Source: ZC4RG30 sp964417875 (GTDB lineage Bacteria; Pseudomonadota; Gammaproteobacteria; Steroidobacterales; Steroidobacteraceae). Taken from it: a DNA stretch of 64,000 nt. The translations under genes were made by a program, and so were the position numbers. The stretch is from NCBI GenBank assembly GCA_964417875.1, contig CAYQJU010000001.1:97963-161962 (forward strand), given 5' to 3'. This document shows, in pieces, positions 33,145-42,867 of this stretch. Under the pieces are notes generated by a model, which was given only the letters and a program-made list of their open reading frames with translations, ran no database searches and was not told where the DNA came from. How positions within the stretch are numbered: the stretch's first letter is position 1; each line of letters begins with the position of its first letter.

Positions 33145-35874
33145 GTGGACCGTCACCAGATCCAGTTCCCGCCCAAGCACCTGGCGCTGCGCGAGGATGT
33201 CCACCAGCTTGGCGTGATGCTGGGCGAGATGCTGCGCGAGCAGGGCGGCGAGTCGCTCTTTGAGCTGGTCGAGGGCGATCGTCGCTGCGCCATCGAACGG
33301 CGCGACGCCGCCGGTGAATCCGCAGGAAGCCTGCAATCGCGCGTCGCCGCCCGGCCGCCGCAGACGGCGCGCGAACTGGTGCGCGCGTTCTCCACCTGGT
33401 TCCAGATGGTGAACCTGGCCGAGAAGGTGCATCGCATCCGCCGCCGCCGCGAATACTTCCTCGCCGATGGCGGCAAGCCGCAGCCCGGCGGCATCGAGGA
33501 TTCGCTGGCGCGCCTGAAGGGGCTGGGCCTCGACCTCGACGACACGCTGGCGCTGCTGGGTGCATTGCGCATCCACCCGGTGTTCACCGCGCATCCCACC
33601 GAATCCACCCGCCGCACCCATCTGCGGCGCCAGCGTCGCATGGCCGATGCGCTGCTCGAGCGTCTCAATCCCAGCCTCGATCCGCAGGAGCGGCGGCATG
33701 TATGGGCGCGCCTGCGCACCGAGCTGACCTCCGGCTGGCAGACCGAGGAATACCAGCGCCAGCGACTCACGGTCGCGGACGAGCGCGAGTACGCGATGTT
33801 CCACCTGGCCGAGGTGATGTACGCCATCGTGCCGCGCTTCTACGAGGAGATCGGTGCTGCGCTCGAGTCGCTGTATGGCGCGGATCTTTCCACCGTGGTG
33901 CCGCCGGTGGTGCTCAGCTTCGGCAGCCAGGTGGGCGGCGACATGGATGGCGCGCCCGAGGTCAATGCCAAGACGATCCGCGAAACGCTGCAGCGCCAGC
34001 AGCGCGTGATCGTCAATGAATATTTCACCAACTGCCAGGAACTCTCGCAGCTGCTGTCGCAGAGCGCCAGCCGCGTGCAAATTTCCGCCGGCCTGCGTGC
34101 CCGCATCGAGGAATATTCGATGCTGCTGCCCGGCGTGCGCTCGGTGGCGCCGGCGCGCCACGACCAGATGCCGTATCGCACCTTCTTTGCGCAGCTGGCA
34201 GAACGGCTGCGCAAGACCTGGGAGGGACGCGCCGGCGGTTATGAACGCGCCGTGCAGTTCCGCGGCGACCTGCAGCTGGCCGCGGACAGCCTGAAGGCGC
34301 ATCGCGGCCTCAACGCCGGCTACCAGCTGGTGCGGCGCCTGCTGCTGCGGCTGGACACCTTCGGCTTCCACCTCGCGACGCTGGAACTGAAGCAGCGCGC
34401 CGAGGTGCTGCATCGGGTGCTGGCGCAGGGCATGGATGAGCCCGGCTGGATCAGGCTGCCGCGCGACGCGCGCGCCCAGCGCCTCGCGGACATCCTGCAT
34501 CGCAATGTCGGACCGGTTGCACCGCTGGACGCCCTGTCACGCCGCACGCTGGCCATATTCGAGGCCGCCGTGCAATGCCGCATGCGCTATGGCGAGCGCG
34601 CCATCGGCGACTATGTGGTGGCCGCCACCGAAGGCGCCGATGACATCCTCGCCGCGCTGGTGCTGGCGCGCTGGGCGGGTGTGGATGACCGAAAGTCCGG
34701 CGCGGTGGGCCTGGATTTCGCGCCGCTGTTCCAGAGTGGCGCCAGTCTCGATGCGGCGTCGGCCACGCTCGCCACGCTGCTGGCCGACGAGACTTATCGT
34801 GCACACCTGCAGGCGCGCGGCGTACCGCAGCCGGTCTACATCGGTTATGCCGAGGCCGGCCGCGATGGCGGCTATCTTGCGATGCGCCACAGCGCCTACG
34901 AGGCACAGCGTGCGTTGCAGGCTGCCGCCTCCCGGGCCGGCGTCGCGCTGCGCCTGAACCACGCACGCGGCGGCAGCATCGCGCGCGGCGGCGCACGGCT
35001 CGACGCGCTGCTGCAGGCCATGCCGCCGGACATCGCCGACGGCGTGCTGCATGTCACCGAGCAGGGCGAGAGCATCGGGCAGAACTACAGCCTGCGCGCC
35101 AATGCGCTGCGTTCGCTGGAGCGCGCCTTCGGCGTGCTGGGCCTGGCGATGCATGCGCGTCGCAGCGGCAGCGCCGCTGTCGAAGATGCGTCCGCACGCG
35201 GGCTCGCGCAGCAGATCGCCGTGCGCAGCCGCGAGGTGTGGCGGCGGCTGTGCGTGGAGAACCAGGCATTCCAGGACTTTTTCCGCGCCGCAACGCCCAT
35301 CGATGTCATCGAGCGCATGCAGGTGGGCTCGCGCTCGATCCGGGAATCGGGCGGCGCCGGCGCCATGTCGCTCCGCTCCACGCCGTGGGTGTTCGCCTGG
35401 TCGCAGGCGCGCTTCTTCCTGCCCGGCTGGTATGGCGCCGGCACCGCGCTGGCCGAGGCCATCGACCGGCACGGCCAATCGCAGTTGCGCGACACCTATC
35501 GGGGCTGGGCCTTTTTCCGCCTGGTGATCGATGATGTCGAGTCGCAGCTGGCGCGCACCGATCTTTCGATCGCAGCGTGCTATGCCACGCTCGCCGCCGA
35601 CGGCGGCAGTGGCTGCCTGCCAGTCCTGCGCGCAGAATTCGAACGTTGCCGCGCGGCCGTGCTGGCCATCAAGGAGCAGGCCGACCTGCTCGACGGCGAC
35701 GCCACGCAGCAGCGCGCCATCCAGTTGAGAAACCCCTATGTCGACCCCATGAACCTGATGCAGGTGGACCTGCTGCGCCGCTGGCGCGCCGGCGGCTGCG
35801 AGGACCAGGACCTCTTGCAGGCGCTGGTGGCCAGTGTCAGCGGCATCTCGCAGGGCCTGCAGACCACCGGCTGA
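33145..35874 (+). CDS. ppc: Phosphoenolpyruvate carboxylase
   Basis: Carboxylates PEP with bicarbonate to oxaloacetate, replenishing the TCA cycle. 909 residues, the usual length. Motifs: HPVFTAHPTESTRR with catalytic His about 150; SFGSQVGGDMDG; the mobile loop NHARGGSIARGGA; and the C-terminal RNPYVDPMNLMQVDLLRRWR. The protein ends in QTTG rather than the usual NTG tail. GTG start at 33145; the region just upstream (GGGGTTGCC, AATTCCCC) has no clear ribosome site. Not linked to neighbouring operons. Confidence 0.96.
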   Translation: MDRHQIQFPPKHLALREDVHQLGVMLGEMLREQGGESLFELVEGDRRCAIERRDAAGESAGSLQSRVAARPPQTARELVRAFSTWFQMVNLAEKVHRIRRRREYFLADGGKPQPGGIEDSLARLKGLGLDLDDTLALLGALRIHPVFTAHPTESTRRTHLRRQRRMADALLERLNPSLDPQERRHVWARLRTELTSGWQTEEYQRQRLTVADEREYAMFHLAEVMYAIVPRFYEEIGAALESLYGADLSTVVPPVVLSFGSQVGGDMDGAPEVNAKTIRETLQRQQRVIVNEYFTNCQELSQLLSQSASRVQISAGLRARIEEYSMLLPGVRSVAPARHDQMPYRTFFAQLAERLRKTWEGRAGGYERAVQFRGDLQLAADSLKAHRGLNAGYQLVRRLLLRLDTFGFHLATLELKQRAEVLHRVLAQGMDEPGWIRLPRDARAQRLADILHRNVGPVAPLDALSRRTLAIFEAAVQCRMRYGERAIGDYVVAATEGADDILAALVLARWAGVDDRKSGAVGLDFAPLFQSGASLDAASATLATLLADETYRAHLQARGVPQPVYIGYAEAGRDGGYLAMRHSAYEAQRALQAAASRAGVALRLNHARGGSIARGGARLDALLQAMPPDIADGVLHVTEQGESIGQNYSLRANALRSLERAFGVLGLAMHARRSGSAAVEDASARGLAQQIAVRSREVWRRLCVENQAFQDFFRAATPIDVIERMQVGSRSIRESGGAGAMSLRSTPWVFAWSQARFFLPGWYGAGTALAEAIDRHGQSQLRDTYRGWAFFRLVIDDVESQLARTDLSIAACYATLAADGGSGCLPVLRAEFERCRAAVLAIKEQADLLDGDATQQRAIQLRNPYVDPMNLMQVDLLRRWRAGGCEDQDLLQALVASVSGISQGLQTTG

Positions 35875-35972
35875 AAACGCCCTTTCGGCAGGCTGACATA
35901 TAACCCCGCCGCAGGTGAAAATAACGGGTTCCCGGCGGGTTGCCGCCACCCATATCGATTAGAGTGCCGCCC

Positions 35973-37608
<1,636 letters not shown>

Positions 37609-37625
<17 letters not shown>

Positions 37626-38103
37626 GGGCCGCGCGCTGGCCGCGCAGAATCCCTGGACCGTGGCCGGCGCCGAAGATGCGGCGCCCGACGCCACCCACCT
37701 GATCCTGCCGCTGGACGACTACATCAAGGCCATCGAGGCCGGCGAGCCGTCGGACCGTCGCGCGCCGCTGCTGCTCGCCGCGCACGTGGACATCGCCGCG
37801 ATCCGCCCCTACCTCGACCGCGTGCCGCTGGTGGCGATCAACTTCACCACCACCGGCGATGGCCGCGGCTTCACGCAGGCGCAGTTGCTGCGCGGCCGCT
37901 TCGGCTATCACGGCCAGATGCGCGCGGTGGGCAAGGTGCGCGCCGACCAGATGTTCTTCCTGGCTCGCTGCGGATTCGACGCCTTCGAGCTGCTCGATGA
38001 CGAGGATCCACAGATCGCACTCGCACAGCTGGACCGCTTCAGCGTGGCATACCAGCGCGGGCTTGATGGCAACCTCACGCAGCCGCGACGGCGTTACGGC
38101 TAG
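37609..38103 (+). CDS. DUF934 family protein, sulfite reductase partner
   Basis: 164 residues without signal peptide. The family signature is visible: LAAHVDIAAIRPYLDRVPLVAINFTTTGDGRGFTQAQLLRGRFGYHGQMRAVG and DQMFFLARCGFDAFEL. DUF934 genes regularly follow cysI of this type and are thought to help electron delivery or assembly. The ATG lies 17 bases inside the cysI end, so it is coupled. The stop overlaps the convergent VWA gene stop by four bases. Confidence 0.92.
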
Positions 38104-40385
38104 AAAGCGGCGTCCCGGCGCGCCAGCGCGCGTGCCTCCTCCACCAGCATGATGAACTCGGCGCGGTCGCCGTGCGGGTCATCGCCCTTTGCCTGCCGGG
38201 CCAGCTCGAGCACCTGGTCATGGCTGAACCCCGAGGTGTGTGCGCTGGAGCGCAGCAGCTGGCCGAAGGCGGCCACGGCGGTGGAGAAGGCCACCGGTTC
38301 GCGCAGTGACCGCGGCACACCGGAACCGGCGCGGATCGGGCGCTCGATCAGCTTCGACTGCGTGTCGCCGGGCAACTTGTAGCGGATCTTCAGATAGCCC
38401 AGTTCGCCGCCGCCACGCCGGCGCGAGGGCTGTGCACGCGCGGTCGTGTCGCCGTAGCGCAACCCATCGATGAGCTGCGCGCCGGAACCCACCGGTGCAA
38501 CTTCGTAGATCGCCGTCACCGAGCGGCCGGATCCCACTTCCGCCGCATCCACCTGGTCGTTGTTGAAATCCTCGCGCGCCAGCCCGCGGGTCTCGTAGCC
38601 GATGAGCCGGTATTCCGCGACGGCGTCCGGATTGAACTCCACCTGGATCTTCACATCGCCCGCGATCGGGAACAGCGACGAGGTGGCCTCGCGCACCAGC
38701 ACCTTGCGCGCCTCGGTGAGTGAGTCGATGTAGGCCGCCACCCCATTGCCGTTCTGCGCCAGCGCCTGCGCGATGTCGTCGCGATAGTTGCCCTGCCCGA
38801 AGCCCAGCACCGACAGGTAGATGCCGCGCTCCCGCTCCTGTTCGACCAGGCGCGTCAGTTCGCCGGGGTCGGAGACGCCGACATTGAAGTCGCCGTCGGT
38901 GGCCAGCAGGATGCGGTTCACGCCGTCGCGGCGGAAGCTGCGCTGCGCCAGTTCATAGGCGAGGCGGATGCCCTGTGCGCCGGCGGTCGATCCGCCGGGC
39001 CGGAGCTGGTCGAGCGCCGCCTCGATCCTGCCGCGCTCGCTGGCCGGCGTCGGTCCCAGCACCTCGCCGGCGCTGCCCGCATAAGTGACGATGGACACGG
39101 TGTCGGTGGGCTTCAGCGCATCCAGCAGCAGCCGCATTGAACGCCGGGCCAGTGGCAGCTTGTCCGGTTCGTTCATCGAGCCGCTCACGTCCAGCAGCAG
39201 CACGAGGTTCGAATCCGGCTGTCGCCGCGCATCGATTTCGTACCCCTTGATGCCGATGTGCACCAGCTTGCGGCCCTCGGCCCACGGCGAGTCGCTGACG
39301 GTCACGGTGGCGCCGAAGGGCTCGCTGCGCGATTGCGCCGCAGGCCAGGCGTAATCGAAGTAGTTGACCAGCTCCTCGACGCGTACCGCCTCGCGCGGGG
39401 GCAGCCGGCCATTGAGGATCTCCCGTCGCACGAAGCTGTAGGAGCTGGTGTCCACGTCCAGCGAAAAGGTGGAGACGGGTTCCTCCGCGGTGCGCTTCAC
39501 CGGATTGGATTCGAATTCCACGAAACGGTCCCGCGAGGGCTGCGGCAGCGCGCGGATGTCGTGCGCCCCGGATGGAATGCGGCGCCCGTCGATGAGCGTT
39601 AGTGTCCGGCCCGAGGTCGGGTCCATGCCGCGCAGGTTGGCAATGGCGGGTCCGGCAAAGGATTCCGCGGGGTCCAGCTGCGACCTGGTGACCGGCGCGA
39701 CGATGCGTGAACCGGTGATCACCACCTGTGTCATGTCGGCTTCGGGCGGCGGCGGCCGAGGCAGCGTTGGCGGCGGCGGCAAGCCAGATGTGATGACCGG
39801 CGCCAAAACAGGGGTCGGAGGCGGCGGCGGGCCGCTGCTGGCAGGTTGGGCACTGGTCTTGTCGGCCGCCGGTGCAGTCGCGGCGGAGGGCGGCGCCGGC
39901 GTGGTCGGCGACGTCTCGCCCAGGGTTGCGGTGCCGGGTTCAGCTGGCGAGGCCGGCGCTGCGGCCCGAGGCGAGGGGTCAACGATTGCCTCGGCTGCAG
40001 GTGCTTCCGTCGCCGGTGCGTCCACCGCTGCAACGTCCACCTCTGCCGCGGAGTCGCCCCCCGCCGCAGCGTCGCCCCCCGGGCTCATCGGCGGTGCATC
40101 TGCAATCGTGGCCTCGATGACCCGCGGCTGCGCCGGTCCCACCACGCGCTGGTCCGCCGGCATGCGCCAGACGATGGCCACGCCGATGGCCGCCACGCTG
40201 GCCGCCGCGAGCATCGGCATCCAGGCGCGCTGCCGGCTCCGGCTCGCAGTCCGCGTCGCGCTTTCCGGATGCATGCGCCGGAACTCAGCCATGGCCGCGT
40301 CCCGCGCGCGCGCGCGCGCCGCAGGATCGGCCGCTGGCGCCTCGATATCCTGCAATTGCCGTTCGAACGAGTTGCTGGTTTTCAT
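38100..40385 (-). CDS. VWA-domain protein with DUF3520 and anti-sigma-like N-terminus
   Basis: 761 residues: a cytoplasmic Arg-rich head, one membrane helix (MPMLAAASVAAIGVAIVW, about 56-73), a Pro/Ala-rich linker of about 130 residues, a TonB-plug-like stretch (VVITGSRI, then ANLRGMDPTSGRTLTLIDGRR), a YfbK-type extension (FVEFESNPVKRTAEEPVSTFSLDVDTSSYSFVR), a von Willebrand A domain with an intact MIDAS motif (DVSGSMN), and a C-terminal DUF3520-like domain. It is coupled to the ECF sigma gene upstream (ATGA), so the head may act as anti-sigma factor. Family function unknown. Confidence 0.85.
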   Translation of the reverse strand: MKTSNSFERQLQDIEAPAADPAARARARDAAMAEFRRMHPESATRTASRSRQRAWMPMLAAASVAAIGVAIVWRMPADQRVVGPAQPRVIEATIADAPPMSPGGDAAAGGDSAAEVDVAAVDAPATEAPAAEAIVDPSPRAAAPASPAEPGTATLGETSPTTPAPPSAATAPAADKTSAQPASSGPPPPPTPVLAPVITSGLPPPPTLPRPPPPEADMTQVVITGSRIVAPVTRSQLDPAESFAGPAIANLRGMDPTSGRTLTLIDGRRIPSGAHDIRALPQPSRDRFVEFESNPVKRTAEEPVSTFSLDVDTSSYSFVRREILNGRLPPREAVRVEELVNYFDYAWPAAQSRSEPFGATVTVSDSPWAEGRKLVHIGIKGYEIDARRQPDSNLVLLLDVSGSMNEPDKLPLARRSMRLLLDALKPTDTVSIVTYAGSAGEVLGPTPASERGRIEAALDQLRPGGSTAGAQGIRLAYELAQRSFRRDGVNRILLATDGDFNVGVSDPGELTRLVEQERERGIYLSVLGFGQGNYRDDIAQALAQNGNGVAAYIDSLTEARKVLVREATSSLFPIAGDVKIQVEFNPDAVAEYRLIGYETRGLAREDFNNDQVDAAEVGSGRSVTAIYEVAPVGSGAQLIDGLRYGDTTARAQPSRRRGGGELGYLKIRYKLPGDTQSKLIERPIRAGSGVPRSLREPVAFSTAVAAFGQLLRSSAHTSGFSHDQVLELARQAKGDDPHGDRAEFIMLVEEARALARRDAAF
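39578..39730 (-). other. TonB-plug-like segment inside the VWA protein
   Basis: Encodes QVVITGSRIV followed about 20 residues later by ANLRGMDPTSGRTLTLIDGRR. In TonB-dependent receptors a V-V-x-T-G-S-R-I segment opens the plug and N-L-R-G-x-G-x-x-R-T-L-x-L-I-D-G-R-R lies in its core. Here the intervening plug is mostly missing and there is no barrel. Confidence 0.6.
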
Positions 40386-40921
40386 AGGCTTCCGCTCGCA
40401 ATCGCCATGTGCTGGTTCATGTGCTTGCGCATCATGTGGACGCGCCAGGAAATCGTGGATTCGGAAACGCCGAGCACCCGCCCGGCCTCCGCATGACTGA
40501 GGCCTTCGGCATGCACCAGCAGCGCGGTCTCGCGCATGCCTTCACCCAGTGCATCGAGACGGGCAAGCAGCTGTGTCAGCAGTACCAGGTCGTCGGCGCG
40601 GCCGGAGTCGAAGGCGATGACGTCATCGGGCAGCTGCGCATGCGAATGCCGCACCTGGGCGCGCTGCCAGTCCTGGGCGCAGCTCACCACCAGCCGGTAC
40701 AGCCAGCTGCGGAAGGCCGCCTCGAAGCGGAACTGCGCCAGGCTCTGCGCCAGCTTCAGGCAGGCCTGCTGGGCGATGTCCTCGGCGTCGGCGCGGTGGC
40801 CGCACCACTTCCAGGCGAAGCGGTGCATCAGCTCGTAGTGCCGGTCGACCAGTTCGCCGAAGGCGGCGGAACTGCCGGCCTGCGCCGCGCGGATCAGTGT
40901 TGCCAGTTCCGGGTTGTCCAT
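40382..40921 (-). CDS. ECF-type RNA polymerase sigma factor
   Basis: 179 residues with sigma region 2 (AGSSAAFGELVDRHYELMHRFAW, RADAEDIAQQACLKLAQSLAQFR, FRSWLYRLVVSCAQDW) and region 4 (MRETALLVHAEGLSHAEAGRVLGVSESTISWRVH). The start at 40921 follows an AGAAGG ribosome site; the frame stays open upstream but the added residues are not sigma-like. Its stop overlaps the VWA gene ATG, so the pair is a regulatory unit with the VWA protein as probable antagonist or signal receiver. Confidence 0.93.
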   Translation of the reverse strand: MDNPELATLIRAAQAGSSAAFGELVDRHYELMHRFAWKWCGHRADAEDIAQQACLKLAQSLAQFRFEAAFRSWLYRLVVSCAQDWQRAQVRHSHAQLPDDVIAFDSGRADDLVLLTQLLARLDALGEGMRETALLVHAEGLSHAEAGRVLGVSESTISWRVHMMRKHMNQHMAIASGSL

Positions 40922-41024
40922 GGCCTTCTTTTTCTGCTGCCCTCTACCCTTGGACGCGGCGGGCGGGCATTTCCTTGGCTCGCCCTTCAAGTATCGACGA
41001 GTCCATGCCCGGGCCGCAGCTAGA

Positions 41025-41600
41025 ATGCCCCCGACCGCGCCGGTGACCATCGCCGGCCAGGACGCGTGGATGACGCTGCAGATGTCCAGTGGCCTCGCCA
41101 TGATCTCGCCGGCCGCGGTGCGGCAGCTCGGCCTGCTGTTCTTCGCGATGGAGACCGATGGCCGGCGCGTGGAGACTTCACTGAACACGCTGGAGCCACG
41201 CGCGCGGCTCAGCGCACGCGAGCTGTCACTGGCCGATGTGCCGGTGCATGTCTATGCTGACGGCGAGCGACGCTGCGAGGTGCTGCGCGAGCGGCGCTCC
41301 GGCGCCATCGGCTACAACAACTGCTTCGCCTTCGTGCCGTTCGAGATCGGCACCGATGTGCTGTGCCAGCTGCGCGTCTATATCGCCTCTGGCGAGCAGC
41401 GCATCTACATCACGCGGAACGGGTTGCCCGGCCGCCGTGCCGCGGGCGGTGCCGGCCGTGCGGGCGCTGCTGCTGGTCCGGCCGGCGGTGCCGGGCCTGC
41501 GACGGATCCTGCGGACGCGAGCGCTGCGACTGCTGCTGCGACTGCTGGTGACGCGGCTGCTGCGACTCCGCCCCGGCAGGGCGCGGCGCCGGCTCGCTGA
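41025..41600 (+). CDS. Hypothetical protein with degenerate retropepsin-like fold
   Basis: The start is assigned at ATG 41025 (MPPTAPVTIAGQDAW). Residues 5-130 resemble a retropepsin-like aspartic protease: TLQMSSGLAMISPAAVRQLGL corresponds to the usual LLDTGAS-x-SLIS-xxAxRLGL, but the catalytic Asp-Thr-Gly is replaced by Met-Ser-Ser-Gly. The last 63 residues are Ala/Gly/Pro-rich and overlap the C-terminal low-complexity tail of rhlE on the other strand by 191 bases, so the true 3' end is uncertain. Function unknown; possibly a non-catalytic binding domain. Confidence 0.5.
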   Translation: MPPTAPVTIAGQDAWMTLQMSSGLAMISPAAVRQLGLLFFAMETDGRRVETSLNTLEPRARLSARELSLADVPVHVYADGERRCEVLRERRSGAIGYNNCFAFVPFEIGTDVLCQLRVYIASGEQRIYITRNGLPGRRAAGGAGRAGAAAGPAGGAGPATDPADASAATAAATAGDAAAATPPRQGAAPAR

Positions 41601-42717
41601 TCGTGAACGCCGGCAGCTGCAGGCTCGGGATCTCCCGTCCCAGCAGCTTGACGATGTCCTTCAGGTACGGCGCCTCGTCCGGCGACACGAGTGACACGGC
41701 CTTGCCGGTGGATCCGGCGCGCGCCGTGCGACCGATGCGGTGCACATAGTCCTCGGGCACGTTCGGCAGCTCGTAGTTCACCACGTACGGCAGCTCCTTG
41801 ATGTCGAGCCCGCGCGCGGCCACCTCGGTGGCCACCAGTGCCACGATCTGGTTGCTCTTGAAGTCGGCCAGCGCACGCACGCGCGCGTTCTGGCTCTTGT
41901 TGCCGTGGATGGGCAGCGCCGGGATGCCGGCGCGCGAGAGCTGCTCGGCGAGGCGGTTGGCGCCATGCTTGGTGCGCGTGAACACCAGCACCTGGTGCCA
42001 GTTGCCTTCGCTGATCAGATGCGCCAGCAGGTGCCGCTTGTGTTCCTTGGGCAGGCGATAGCTCACCTGCTCCACCTTGTCGGCGGTGCGGTTCGGCGGA
42101 TTCACCTCGACGCTCACCGGGTCGCGCAGCAGGTTCTGCGCCAGGCGGCGGATGTCATCGGAATAGGTGGCCGAGAACATCAGGTTCTGGCGCTCCTTCT
42201 GCAGCAGTGCACGCACCCGCTTGATGGCGTGGATAAAGCCCATGTCGAGCATGCGGTCGGCTTCATCGAGCACGAACATCTCGACCGAACCCAGCGACAG
42301 CACCTTCTGGTCGGCCAGGTCGAGCAGCCGGCCCGGTGTCGCCACCAGGATGTCGCAGCCACGGCGCAGCGCATCGACCTGCGGCCGCTCGCTGACGCCG
42401 CCGAAAATCACGGCCGAGCGCAGGTCGGTGTTGCGGCCATAGTGGTGCACGCTTTCGGCCACCTGTGCGGCCAGTTCACGCGTCGGGGTGAGGATCAGCG
42501 CGCGCGGCGCGGTGCCGCGGCGGGCCTGCAGCTTCTGCAAGATGGGTAGCACGAAGCTGGCGGTCTTGCCGGTGCCGGTCTGTGCGCCGGCGAGCACGTC
42601 ACGGCCCGACAACACCGCGGGAATCGCGGCCTGCTGGATCGGCGTGGGAGTGGTGTAGCCCTTTTCGGAGACGGCGGACAGCAGCCCGGGCGCAAGCCCG
42701 AGATCGGAAAAATTCAT
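41410..42717 (-). CDS. rhlE: DEAD-box ATP-dependent RNA helicase RhlE-type
   Basis: 435 residues containing all helicase motifs in order: Q-motif (TTPTPIQQAAIP), motif I AQTGTGKT, Ia PTRELAAQV, II DEAD, III SAT, V ATEVAARGLDIKELP and VI HRIGRTARAG. The C-terminal 70 residues are a Gln/Arg/Pro-rich RNA-binding tail, as in RhlE. It unwinds short RNA duplexes in mRNA decay and ribosome assembly. A TATAGT (plus-strand positions 42808-42813) on the minus strand suggests a 5' leader of about 85 bases, a feature seen in cold-regulated helicase genes; no good -35 is visible. Confidence 0.93.
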   Translation of the reverse strand: MNFSDLGLAPGLLSAVSEKGYTTPTPIQQAAIPAVLSGRDVLAGAQTGTGKTASFVLPILQKLQARRGTAPRALILTPTRELAAQVAESVHHYGRNTDLRSAVIFGGVSERPQVDALRRGCDILVATPGRLLDLADQKVLSLGSVEMFVLDEADRMLDMGFIHAIKRVRALLQKERQNLMFSATYSDDIRRLAQNLLRDPVSVEVNPPNRTADKVEQVSYRLPKEHKRHLLAHLISEGNWHQVLVFTRTKHGANRLAEQLSRAGIPALPIHGNKSQNARVRALADFKSNQIVALVATEVAARGLDIKELPYVVNYELPNVPEDYVHRIGRTARAGSTGKAVSLVSPDEAPYLKDIVKLLGREIPSLQLPAFTISEPAPRPAGAESQQPRHQQSQQQSQRSRPQDPSQARHRRPDQQQRPHGRHRPRHGGRATRSA

Positions 42718-42828
42718 GGATTACCTTTTGTGGGGAACCGAAGCTCGCGAGACTTGACGGATTCCGGTCGTGGATCAGACCGGTCGCGATCCGGTGAAGA
42801 CCTGCGAACTATAACACAGCGCAAGTGC

Positions 42829-42848
42829 CCGCCGGCCGAAGCCGGCGG
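42829..42848 (-). terminator. Hairpin with UUCG loop after the TRAP operon
   Basis: A perfect 8-bp stem (CCGCCGGC/GCCGGCGG) closes a tetraloop that reads UUCG in the minus-strand RNA, an exceptionally stable hairpin. It lies 20 bases after the TRAP permease stop and before the rhlE promoter. There is no U-run, so it may need Rho or act as an mRNA-stabilising 3' end. Confidence 0.5.
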
Positions 42849-42867
42849 ACCTGTGTCGCAAACGCGG

